Source of the DNA: an uncultured Bacteroidales bacterium
GTDB taxonomy: Bacteria; Bacteroidota; Bacteroidia; Bacteroidales; UBA932
NCBI GenBank assembly: GCA_946549475.1
Contig: CAMNQO010000112.1
Coordinates: 1-5,606, forward strand
Reading direction: 5' to 3'
DNA length: 5,606 nt
Both the position numbers and the translations under genes were made by a program. The notes below the pieces were generated by a model, which was not told where the DNA came from, did not search any database, and worked only from the letters and a program-made list of their open reading frames with translations. This document shows positions 1 to 5,606 of the stretch, piece after piece (the stretch's first letter is position 1; every line of letters starts with the position of its first letter).

Positions 1-546
1 GGCGACGCCATCGCCACCGCCAAAGGCAATCCCTGCTTCGGCAATGTCTATAAACTGGTGCAAATCGACGGCGAACCCGTCCTCAAGCGCTCGGAAGACC
101 GGACCAAACTCATCAATCCGGGCTTCCAGATTACCTGGCGCATCAGCAAGGACTATCCCGAGGGGGAGATTTTCAAAGCGGATGTGACCTGCTTGCGCGG
201 CGACAGTCTCTGCCGGCAGATAGAGAAAGGGGAGCGTTTCACCATCTATGACGAGCACGACCGCTACAAATTCAAAACCTTCGAGGCCGGTGCCTACCAT
301 GCCAAGCCCCTGCAAGTCCTGATGATGGCCGACGGAGTCCGTTGCTGTCCTGTGGAGAGTCTCTTCGACAAAAAGGCCTACTATCAGAGCAACCTCGCCC
401 GCCTGAGCCCCAGCGAAAGGCGTCTGATCAACCCGCACTATTACAAGGTCGATATTTCCGATGATCTGTACAATGTCAAACTGGATATCATCGACCGTCT
501 GGTCCAAGACATCAATACCCATTTTGAAAATGAAAAACCTCATTAA
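1..546 (+). CDS. pncB: Nicotinate phosphoribosyltransferase, C-terminal part (5' end outside window)
   Basis: The frame is open from base 1 and gives 181 residues ending at TAA 544-546. The start lies upstream of the window, so this is roughly the last 40% of a protein that is usually about 450-490 residues long. Seen in the sequence: the stretch GDAIATAKGNPCFGNVYKLV at the window start, then PVLKRSED and INPGFQ. These match the late phosphate-binding part of the barrel and the 'VYKL...P-V-K-S-E...PG' block of nicotinate phosphoribosyltransferases. The tail has L-S-P-S-E-R-R-L-I-N-P-H-Y-Y-K-V and a final LYNVKLDIIDRL helix, also typical. Known for the family: it converts nicotinate and PRPP to nicotinate mononucleotide in the cytoplasm, the committed step of the Preiss-Handler NAD pathway. 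The next gene is a nicotinamidase, which makes its substrate and supports the call. The catalytic N-terminal half cannot be checked here. Confidence 0.87.
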   Translation, partial: GDAIATAKGNPCFGNVYKLVQIDGEPVLKRSEDRTKLINPGFQITWRISKDYPEGEIFKADVTCLRGDSLCRQIEKGERFTIYDEHDRYKFKTFEAGAYHAKPLQVLMMADGVRCCPVESLFDKKAYYQSNLARLSPSERRLINPHYYKVDISDDLYNVKLDIIDRLVQDINTHFENEKPH

Positions 547-1159
547 AATCCTCCCCTTTCTTTTTATGGCCCTGTCCTGCAACACGGAAAAAACATTGAA
601 AATGGAAACCGGTTCCGTCCTGGTCGTCGTCGATGAACTCTATGACTTCATCAAAGACGGCGCCCTGGCCTGCGGCCATTCCCTTGAGGCTGTCGCCTAT
701 ACCAAGGAACTGATCGAGGCCAATCCGGACATTCCCGTCCTTTTTGTCTGCGACCACCATCCCGCCGACCACTGCTCTTTCGTCGCGCAGGGCGGTCCCT
801 GGCCCCCGCATTGTGTCGCCGGTACCCGGGGCGCCGAGATTCACGAGTCCCTTCAGCCCTATGTCATGGAAGAACTGACCTTCAACAAGGGTTGTGACCC
901 TGCCGTCGAGCAATATTCGGGCTTCGACGGCCGCAACGCCGCCGGAGAGAGCCTGGCCCAGGTGCTGACGACCCTTGAAGCCACCGGCGTCTATGTCGTG
1001 GGCATCGCGACCGAGTATTGTGTCTATAACACGGCCAATGATTTGAGAAATGCCGGTTTTGCGGTAAAGGTCGTCGAAAAAGGCCTCGGCTATGTCGAAG
1101 AGAAGGGACATGTCGAGACCTTGTCAAAGATGCGTCAGGACGGGTTTACCGTGTTGTAG
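530..1159 (+). CDS. pncA: Nicotinamidase (isochorismatase-like cysteine hydrolase) with possible lipoprotein signal peptide
   Basis: The 209-residue product belongs to the cysteine-hydrolase family that deamidates nicotinamide to nicotinate and ammonia. Counting from ATG 530, the catalytic triad is visible as Asp35 (VVVDELYDF), Lys120 (FNKGCDP) and Cys164 (IATEYCV). The metal site is Asp75/His77 (CDHHPADHCSF) and His94 (GGPWPPHC). The GG-x-WP-x-HC block is typical of true nicotinamidases rather than other isochorismatase relatives. The start is uncertain. ATG 530 overlaps the end of pncB by 17 bases and adds 24 residues, MKNLIKILPFLFMALSC followed by NTEKTLK: a basic N-terminus, a hydrophobic core and a Cys17 lipobox-like site. 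ATG 602, preceded by an A-rich stretch, would give a normal 185-residue cytoplasmic enzyme. I prefer 530 because a complete signal-like segment is unlikely by chance. ATG 461 lies deep inside pncB and is unlikely. The consensus VDxQNDF reads VDELYDF here, a divergence of the N-terminal motif. Confidence 0.86.
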   Translation: MKNLIKILPFLFMALSCNTEKTLKMETGSVLVVVDELYDFIKDGALACGHSLEAVAYTKELIEANPDIPVLFVCDHHPADHCSFVAQGGPWPPHCVAGTRGAEIHESLQPYVMEELTFNKGCDPAVEQYSGFDGRNAAGESLAQVLTTLEATGVYVVGIATEYCVYNTANDLRNAGFAVKVVEKGLGYVEEKGHVETLSKMRQDGFTVL

Positions 1160-1191
1160 CGTGACCCGAAGGCCCCGCCCGGATATTTCGC
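1160..1191. other. Convergent gene junction without a clear terminator
   Basis: Only 32 bases separate the TAG of the plus-strand nicotinamidase gene from the TAA of the minus-strand CPBP gene. I looked for a shared bidirectional hairpin and found only 4-bp pairings, with no flanking T-tract on either strand. Termination is either factor-dependent or lies within the coding ends. Confidence 0.5.
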
Positions 1192-2025
1192 TTAACGGCA
1201 GGCCCGCCGGAAGCCGTGCATGGCGCCGATGAACACGGCGGCACACAGGATATAGATGAGCCAGTAGCCGGTTTTGTCGGAGAATAGGCTGTAGAGCGTA
1301 TCGTCGGCATCCCATCCGGGTATCTGCAGCAGGAGTATCGACAGGGTGTTGTTGACGCAGTGCAGCAGCATCGTCAGTTTCAGGGAACCGCTCTTCCAAT
1401 AGACATAGCCCAGCACCAGCCCCATGAGCAGGGCGGGAATCGCCTGCCAGAGGTTGGCGTGGAAGGCTCCGAAGACGACTGCGGAAATCAGGATGGCCCA
1501 GACGGGCTTGAGTTTGCCGAGCAGGCCTCTCAGGATGATGCCCCGGAACAGCCACTCTTCAAAGAAGGGGGCGAAAACCGCCGTGCAGAGCAGGCTGATG
1601 ATGACAGGCCCTTGGGCGAGCATCTCCATGGCCGCTTTGATTTGCGGGGACATCGGGGGCAAGGCCAGGCTGAGGGGGTCGAGCAGGATGGCGAAGGCAA
1701 TGAATCCCACGGTGGTCGTTGCGGCCGGAATGAACTTCCAATGCTCGTTCCGATCCATGGGACGCGCCTCGGAACGGAACATGTTGCGCTTGCTCTGGGA
1801 AGAGGCCAGCAACATGGCGGGGATGAAAAGCAACGGATAGACGATGGTCTGGATATAAATCGGGGCGAATCCGGCTTTTGACAGCGAAAGCGAAGCAATG
1901 GTGCTGATGACCAGTCCTACCCCCAGCATGATCGCAATCCACAAAAAATCGATCCACCCCGGGATGAACCAGTCATAACCCGAGAGCAGATCGAATGAGG
2001 GTGCGGGGCGTCGGTTGCGGCTCAT
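1192..2025 (-). CDS. CPBP-family intramembrane metalloprotease (Abi/Rce1-like)
   Basis: A 277-residue integral membrane protein with all three motifs of the CPBP (CAAX protease and bacteriocin-processing) family. These are EExxxR at Glu156-Glu157-Arg161 (FFEEWLFRG), FxxxH at Phe185-His189 (FGAFH) and HxxxN at His222-Asn226 (HCVNN). Known for the family: the glutamates and histidines form the metal-dependent active site inside the membrane. Hydrophobic segments lie near residues 25-48, 56-76, 100-122, 138-153, 175-190, 196-210, 217-233 and 253-270, giving about seven or eight membrane spans. There is no cleavable signal peptide; the N-terminus is basic (MSRNRRP). The start ATG overlaps the TGA of the upstream nucleotidyltransferase gene (ATGA on the minus strand), so it is probably translated by coupling. 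The substrate is unknown. Bacterial members have been linked to peptide maturation, bacteriocin self-immunity or membrane-protein processing, but no bacteriocin precursor is visible here. The family call is firm and the role is open. Confidence 0.93.
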   Translation of the reverse strand: MSRNRRPAPSFDLLSGYDWFIPGWIDFLWIAIMLGVGLVISTIASLSLSKAGFAPIYIQTIVYPLLFIPAMLLASSQSKRNMFRSEARPMDRNEHWKFIPAATTTVGFIAFAILLDPLSLALPPMSPQIKAAMEMLAQGPVIISLLCTAVFAPFFEEWLFRGIILRGLLGKLKPVWAILISAVVFGAFHANLWQAIPALLMGLVLGYVYWKSGSLKLTMLLHCVNNTLSILLLQIPGWDADDTLYSLFSDKTGYWLIYILCAAVFIGAMHGFRRACR

Positions 2026-2957
2026 TGCTTTTTGTAAAGCGGAGTGGGGTACACGCCCTGGTCGGCAAATTCCTGGAACTTGGCGACGACGCCGGGGCGG
2101 TCTTCCTTGAAAGTGACGCCGAACCAGCGGGAAGGCGTGGCCAGCAGTTCGGTCCTGGCGCTGCCGTCCTTGATCATGCAGTCAATGGCGTAGGGAATAT
2201 AAAATTCGGCTTTCAGTTCGTTGATGTTCTTCTCGATGAACGAGGCGAAAATCTTTTCGCTCTTGTCGAAATAGTCGGGCGTGAATCCCCACATGTTCAT
2301 CGAACAGAGCGCCTTGTCGGGCAGGCAGACTTTCTCGCCGGCGGCGTTGTTGCCGTAAATCTTGCCGTCTGCCTCGCGGGCGATGTTGTGGTGTTCCTCC
2401 ACATGGGTGAGGAGGCCGTTCGCGTCGGCCGTGCCGATGCCCCGGCTTACACCGCCGCTCTCGGACAGGGTGTTGTCCAGTTCGAATCCGATGAGCGTGT
2501 AGCAGCCAGTCGAATGTTCACGGGCACGCAGCCAGTCGCCGAGGATGCGGAAAGACTCTTTGCCGTAGTAATCGTCCCCGTTGATGACGGCGAAGGGCTC
2601 GTTGATGACTTCTTTGCCCATCAGCACGGCATGGGCCGTCCCCCAGGGTTTCTGCCGCTCGGGGTTGAGGCTGTAGCCGGCGGGAATCTTGTCCAGTTCC
2701 TGGACGACGAAATCAAATTCGAGGGGCGTGCCGTCGATACATTTTACATCTTTATATTTTTCCCGGACTGTCTTTTCCATGTCTGCGCGGAAGTATTCGC
2801 GGACTACATAGACGACTTTGCCGAATCCGGCCTGAACGGCATCATAAATGGAATAGTCGATGATGGTTTCTCCGGAAGGGCCGAGTCCGTCCATCTGCTT
2901 GAGTCCGCCGTAACGGCTTCCCATGCCGGCCGCAAGAACTAAAAGAGTAGGTTTCAT
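2022..2957 (-). CDS. Sugar-phosphate nucleotidyltransferase (GT-A/MobA-like NTP transferase)
   Basis: A 311-residue cytoplasmic enzyme. The start at 2957 (MKPTLLVLAAGMGSRYGG) puts the nucleotide-binding loop at the usual position near the N-terminus. An upstream in-frame ATG at 2993 would add 12 residues that fall in the promoter region, so I rejected it. The pyrophosphorylase signature LxxGxGxR...K is present (LAAGMGSRYGGLKQ, with Arg15 and Lys20). PWGTAHA at 104-110 matches the block that contacts the nucleotide and sugar. INGDDYYG at 125-132 carries the metal-binding aspartate. Known for the fold: it transfers an NMP from an NTP to a sugar phosphate, making NDP-sugars for surface polysaccharide or other glycans. 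The sequence is not a standard GalU or RmlA, and the sugar and base cannot be assigned. The gene is first in an operon with the CPBP protease gene (4-base ATGA overlap) and divergent from the FtsB-like gene, with a candidate promoter just upstream. Confidence 0.9.
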   Translation of the reverse strand: MKPTLLVLAAGMGSRYGGLKQMDGLGPSGETIIDYSIYDAVQAGFGKVVYVVREYFRADMEKTVREKYKDVKCIDGTPLEFDFVVQELDKIPAGYSLNPERQKPWGTAHAVLMGKEVINEPFAVINGDDYYGKESFRILGDWLRAREHSTGCYTLIGFELDNTLSESGGVSRGIGTADANGLLTHVEEHHNIAREADGKIYGNNAAGEKVCLPDKALCSMNMWGFTPDYFDKSEKIFASFIEKNINELKAEFYIPYAIDCMIKDGSARTELLATPSRWFGVTFKEDRPGVVAKFQEFADQGVYPTPLYKKQ

Positions 2958-2977
2958 AGTAGTATTTCTGATAAGGA

Positions 2978-3008
2978 TTGTTTGTTTCGACAAATTTAAT
3001 TATTTTTG
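2978..3008 (+). promoter_or_regulatory. Bacteroidota-type promoter for the FtsB-like gene
   Basis: On the plus strand TATTTTTG (3001-3008) matches TAnnTTTG exactly. Upstream, TTG at 2978-2980 stands 20 bases away, and TTTG at 2981-2984 stands 16 bases away; either could serve as the -33 element. The inferred start is near 3014, about 26 bases before the ATG at 3040. The element overlaps the minus-strand promoter, with the two -7 boxes only 2 bases apart. Confidence 0.5.
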
Positions 3009-3024
3009 TTGGAAATATATCAAA
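2991..3024 (-). promoter_or_regulatory. Bacteroidota-type promoter for the nucleotidyltransferase-CPBP operon
   Basis: Read on the minus strand, TTTG (3024-3021) is followed after 22 bases by TAAATTTG (2998-2991), an exact match to the Bacteroidota -7 box TAnnTTTG. The spacing is slightly long for the -33/-7 pair. Transcription would start near 2985, leaving a leader of about 28 bases before the ATG at 2957. No Shine-Dalgarno sequence is seen in that leader. The match is by eye and the start site is inferred. Confidence 0.5.
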
Positions 3025-3030
3025 AAAGGA
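3025..3030 (+). promoter_or_regulatory. Possible Shine-Dalgarno sequence of the FtsB-like gene
   Basis: AAAGGA lies 9 bases before ATG 3040. It supports that start over the longer in-frame opening at 2923, which would run through the neighbouring gene and the promoter. Such sites are often weak or missing in Bacteroidota, so its role is uncertain. Confidence 0.35.
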
Positions 3031-3039
3031 CAAAGACAG

Positions 3040-3333
3040 ATGAAAAACTTGTTTTCCTGGTGGCATGACGGACACAAACGCTTTTGGTTTTTTCTTCTCC
3101 TTGCGTTCGTCGTGTTTCTGCTGATCAGAAAGAACAATCTGTTTACATGGATCGCCGGTGCTTTTGAAGAGTCCGCCCAGAAGCGCGAAATCCAGTCCCT
3201 GGAAGAGCAGATCGCGGATTTGGATGAGGGCATCTCCCGGATGCAGTCCGGCCCGGATGCGGCCGAGCAGTATGCCCGGGAGAAACTGCGTTTCCAGGCC
3301 GACGGGGAAGATGTCTATATCGTCAATGAGTAA
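3040..3333 (+). CDS. FtsB/DivIC-family septum formation initiator protein
   Basis: A 97-residue bitopic membrane protein. Seen in the sequence: a short basic and aromatic cytoplasmic N-terminus (MKNLFSWWHDGHKRF), one membrane helix at about 15-29 (WFFLLLAFVVFLLI), a charged coiled coil at about 43-70 (QKREIQSLEEQIADLDEGISR), and a C-terminal YAREKLRFQADGEDVYIV block at 78-95. That order, the small size and the 'AREKxxxxxxGEDVY' ending are typical of FtsB/DivIC proteins. Known for the family: the outside coiled coil pairs with FtsL and binds FtsQ/DivIB in the divisome, helping to activate septal wall synthesis. No ftsL or ftsQ is next to it here. The gene appears to be a single transcription unit: its promoter lies just upstream and another promoter follows before the next gene. 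The start is chosen because the membrane helix follows at the usual distance and an AAAGGA precedes it. Confidence 0.89.
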   Translation: MKNLFSWWHDGHKRFWFFLLLAFVVFLLIRKNNLFTWIAGAFEESAQKREIQSLEEQIADLDEGISRMQSGPDAAEQYAREKLRFQADGEDVYIVNE

Positions 3334-3353
3334 AAAGATAGCGGCCCGTTTTT

Positions 3354-3384
3354 TTTGCAAATGAATATTTTTTATTTAACTTTG
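3354..3384 (+). promoter_or_regulatory. Bacteroidota-type promoter for the EEP lipoprotein gene
   Basis: TTTG (3354-3357, the end of an eight-T run) is followed after exactly 19 bases by TAACTTTG (3377-3384), an excellent fit to the -33/-7 pattern. The inferred start is near 3390, giving a leader of about 18 bases before ATG 3408 with no visible Shine-Dalgarno sequence. It lies in the 74-base AT-rich gap (3334-3407) after the FtsB-like gene, which otherwise holds nothing I recognise. This suggests the lipoprotein is transcribed on its own. Confidence 0.62.
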
Positions 3385-3407
3385 GATAGTTTTAGATAGC
3401 CAATTTT

Positions 3408-5606
3408 ATGAAATTGAGGAAATCCTACATTCCCTTGCTTGCTTCCGCCCTTCTTGCCGGGGCCTTTTCCGCCTGCAAGGCAGACAAAAAGGTGGAATAC
3501 GCCAAAGGCGGCGGCGTCGATCAGGAGACTGTCCTGCCGCTCGTTCCGGAGGGAGGCTTCGTCCGTTTTTCACTCGCGACCGACCCGGAAAGCCTGCGCA
3601 AGCGGGTAGGGGGGAGCAGCCATAGTTTCTCGTCTGAAGATGAGATCTATGTAAAGTCCGATGTCCGGCATCCCGGTATCGCCGCAGACGGTTCGGCTTA
3701 TCTCGAGGTTCCCGAGTCCGCGACCGGTACCTACAAGATGTTCTGCTACCCGCAGGGGTCCAAGGCCTGGTTCCTGCCTGACGGACAATATCCCTTGCGG
3801 GACCTCATCATTCCCTATTCCCAATTCTACGGGAGGACGGCGCAGGAACTCGCTTCGTACCCCATGTTTGCGGAATACAGCCAGGCGACCGGCAGCCGGA
3901 TGGACTTCAAGGAGGTGGTGTCCGCTTTGGAGATTACCCTCAAGGGCTCGGCCCGGATTGCCTCCGTCCACATTGAGAACAAGGATGATTCAGACGATGG
4001 AACGGACCATCTGGCCGGCATCGCCTCCTATACCCTGGACAACGGATATGTCCTGGACGAGGGCGTCAATTTTGTCAATCTCAACTGCACCGACGACGGG
4101 GCCGGCGGAAGCGGCGTCGCCCTTTCGGCATCCGGCACCCGGTTCTTCCTGCTGCTGTCCAAGGGCAGTTACCGCAGCGGTCTGACCCTGACCGTTACCG
4201 ACATGGCCCACAAGGGACAGGTCTTCGACATCCCCGCTTTTGACATCGCGGCGGGTGAGGTCAAATCGTTTGCCTATGATTACGCTCCTGCGGCGGACCT
4301 GCTCTTTTTCGAGCATTTCGACAATTTTGTCTGGGGCGGCTGCGTGAAGGGCGGCAACAGCCTCTCCGCTTATGCGCCCACGGCTTCGGCCAACCCCAAT
4401 GAAAACCCGACGGAGCGGACGGGCTATGAGAACGCTTTCGTCAAGGTGGCCGATACCACGCCCGGCTCCGCTTATATCCAGGCCAACTGGACCAGCGTGA
4501 ACGGCTGGACGGTGGGCGAGCGTCCCAATGTCAGCAAATCCTATGTCAAGAGCCGCAACATTGCGGACATGGCTTATCTGTACCGTTGCCAGGAGTTTCA
4601 GGGCTGCATCAGTTGCGGAGGCGGCGATGAGACCCGGGGTGCCATCCAGGTGCCCGGCTTCGCGGCTTTCAACGACGGCTACTATGACCTTGTCGTATCG
4701 TACGATATCTGTTTCCGCTATGGGACCGAAGATGTTTTCTCCACCCATGTCAACGAGAGCGGTATCGTCACGAGCGTGCTGATCGACGGCCAGCCCCTGG
4801 AACTCCAGACGACCATCGAGGGCAACAATACCTATACCCACGGTTTCCTCAATACTTGTACGATGACCCGTGCCGACCTCAAGGCGCCGACCTCCGACGA
4901 TCACCGCGACGGCTGGCATCATGTGGAGATGACCCTCGCCAACATCACCGAGACCTCCACTTTCGGCCTCTGGGGCGTAGATACCGGGACCAACATCAAG
5001 CACGGCCATTTTATCGACAATCTGGAAATCCGTGCCGTCCGGCATCTCGCTCCCGCCCAGCGCCTGCGTGTGCTGCTCTACAATGTCCAGAACGGCATGT
5101 GGGCGGACCAGGGCAACAATTTTGACAACTTCGTTGCCTGGGTCAAGAAGTGGGATCCCGATGTCTGCATCTTCTGCGAATCGCAGAGCATCTACAAGAC
5201 CGGCACTTCTACGGCAGATACCGAAGGTAACTGGCCGCTCTTTACCAACATGAGGAGCCGGCGCAGCAACAGCGATGCCACCACGGCCTTGACTGATCCC
5301 AAGTGGGCGGCCGTGGCCCGGCGTTTCGGACACGATTATATGGCCATCAGCGGCTACAGGGACAACTATCCCCAGGTCGTCACCTCCAAGACGAACATCA
5401 CCACCGTCCGCCGTATCGTGGAAGGCAATACCTCCGGTCAGTATATCCAGCATGGTGCCGGCCATTTCCAGATTACTTCCCACGGGCAGGTCGTCAACAT
5501 CGTGACCTGTCATCTCTGGCCCCAGATTTTCTGGCCCGGACGCGACACCGAGGCGAGCCGTGCCGCCCAGGAAGGCCGCGACTACCAGAAATACGAGGCG
5601 CAGAGC
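3408..5606 (+). CDS. Multidomain lipoprotein with C-terminal endonuclease/exonuclease/phosphatase domain (3' end outside window)
   Basis: The frame stays open for 733 codons from ATG 3408 to the window edge, with no stop. Residues 1-23 are a lipoprotein signal peptide (MKLRKSY, a hydrophobic core, then AFSAC with the lipid cysteine at Cys23). Residues about 45-295 form a beta-rich region with FKEVVSALEITLKG at 167-180, resembling fimbrillin-like lipoprotein modules; this is tentative. About 297-545 starts with LLFFEHFDNFVWGG and ends with FIDNLEIRAV, like a jelly-roll carbohydrate-binding-type module; it contains a Cys394/Cys400/Cys403 cluster. From 553 an EEP domain begins: LRVLLYNVQNG with metal-site Asn559, DPDVCIFCESQ with metal-site Glu591, then NYPQVVTSKTNI, and VNIVTCHLWPQ with the His702 matching the first catalytic histidine of DNase I-type enzymes. 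The later GDxN and SDH motifs would fall beyond the edge. The family cleaves phosphodiester bonds in nucleic acids or lipids, or phosphomonoesters; the substrate cannot be told. The protein is probably anchored in the outer membrane or faces the periplasm. Confidence 0.9.
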   Translation, partial: MKLRKSYIPLLASALLAGAFSACKADKKVEYAKGGGVDQETVLPLVPEGGFVRFSLATDPESLRKRVGGSSHSFSSEDEIYVKSDVRHPGIAADGSAYLEVPESATGTYKMFCYPQGSKAWFLPDGQYPLRDLIIPYSQFYGRTAQELASYPMFAEYSQATGSRMDFKEVVSALEITLKGSARIASVHIENKDDSDDGTDHLAGIASYTLDNGYVLDEGVNFVNLNCTDDGAGGSGVALSASGTRFFLLLSKGSYRSGLTLTVTDMAHKGQVFDIPAFDIAAGEVKSFAYDYAPAADLLFFEHFDNFVWGGCVKGGNSLSAYAPTASANPNENPTERTGYENAFVKVADTTPGSAYIQANWTSVNGWTVGERPNVSKSYVKSRNIADMAYLYRCQEFQGCISCGGGDETRGAIQVPGFAAFNDGYYDLVVSYDICFRYGTEDVFSTHVNESGIVTSVLIDGQPLELQTTIEGNNTYTHGFLNTCTMTRADLKAPTSDDHRDGWHHVEMTLANITETSTFGLWGVDTGTNIKHGHFIDNLEIRAVRHLAPAQRLRVLLYNVQNGMWADQGNNFDNFVAWVKKWDPDVCIFCESQSIYKTGTSTADTEGNWPLFTNMRSRRSNSDATTALTDPKWAAVARRFGHDYMAISGYRDNYPQVVTSKTNITTVRRIVEGNTSGQYIQHGAGHFQITSHGQVVNIVTCHLWPQIFWPGRDTEASRAAQEGRDYQKYEAQS

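Noticed and set aside
512..1111. A 199-codon open frame on the minus strand
   Set aside because: It is antisense to the nicotinamidase gene, which carries the full catalytic set; no motif is seen in the antisense product.
1360..1881. Plus-strand open frames opposite the CPBP gene
   Set aside because: They are low-complexity Gln/Gly/Glu-rich or Arg/Ser-rich products, antisense to a gene with three conserved protease motifs.
1192..2025. CPBP protease as part of a bacteriocin or immunity system
   Set aside because: No small precursor peptide with a double-glycine leader, transporter or modification enzyme is present nearby; the neighbours are household genes.
1995..2942. A 315-codon open frame on the plus strand
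   Set aside because: It is antisense to the nucleotidyltransferase, whose motifs are clear. The plus product shows no family signature.
2958..2993. Upstream ATG at 2993 as the start of the nucleotidyltransferase
   Set aside because: The added 12 residues overlap the -7 box and inferred transcript start, and the nucleotide-binding loop already sits at the normal distance from ATG 2957.
3334..3360. Possible rho-independent terminator at the eight-T run after the FtsB-like gene
   Set aside because: The GCGGCCCG before the T run has no complementary partner upstream, so no hairpin forms. The T run is better explained as part of the -33 element of the next promoter.
3990..5513. A 507-codon open frame on the minus strand
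   Set aside because: It lies wholly inside the plus-strand EEP lipoprotein gene. Its translation is rich in Gly, Asp, Val and Ala with no recognisable domain, as expected for the antisense of a GC-rich gene. The plus frame has a signal peptide, a promoter and catalytic motifs.

Overview
The window most likely comes from a fairly GC-rich member of the Bacteroidales (Bacteroidota), probably host- or gut-associated. This rests on three things: all three intergenic promoters fit the Bacteroidota sigma-factor pattern (TTTG or TTG about 20 nt before TAnnTTTG), Shine-Dalgarno sequences are mostly absent, and large secreted lipoproteins are present. The genus cannot be read from the sequence.

Layout. 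(1) 1-1159, plus strand: the 3' part of a nicotinate phosphoribosyltransferase gene (pncB) overlaps a nicotinamidase-type hydrolase gene (pncA). Together they form a compact NAD-salvage pair: nicotinamide to nicotinate to nicotinate mononucleotide. The nicotinamidase has an in-frame N-terminal extension that looks like a lipoprotein signal peptide. (2) 1192-2957, minus strand, convergent with pncA: a two-gene operon of a sugar-phosphate nucleotidyltransferase followed, through an ATGA overlap, by a CPBP-family intramembrane protease. (3) 2958-3039: a short AT-rich divergent control region with two back-to-back promoter candidates. (4) 3040-3333, plus strand: a small FtsB/DivIC-type cell-division protein. 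(5) 3334-3407: a spacer with a very good Bacteroidota promoter. (6) 3408-5606, plus strand: the largest gene in the window, running off the right edge. It encodes a lipoprotein with two N-terminal beta-rich regions and a C-terminal endonuclease/exonuclease/phosphatase (EEP) domain.

Most of the window is ordinary core or household Bacteroidales content. I see no mobile element, CRISPR array, tRNA, rRNA or defence system. The points most worth a second look are the possible surface or periplasmic location of the nicotinamidase, the multidomain EEP lipoprotein, and the compact divergent promoter between the nucleotidyltransferase and the division gene.
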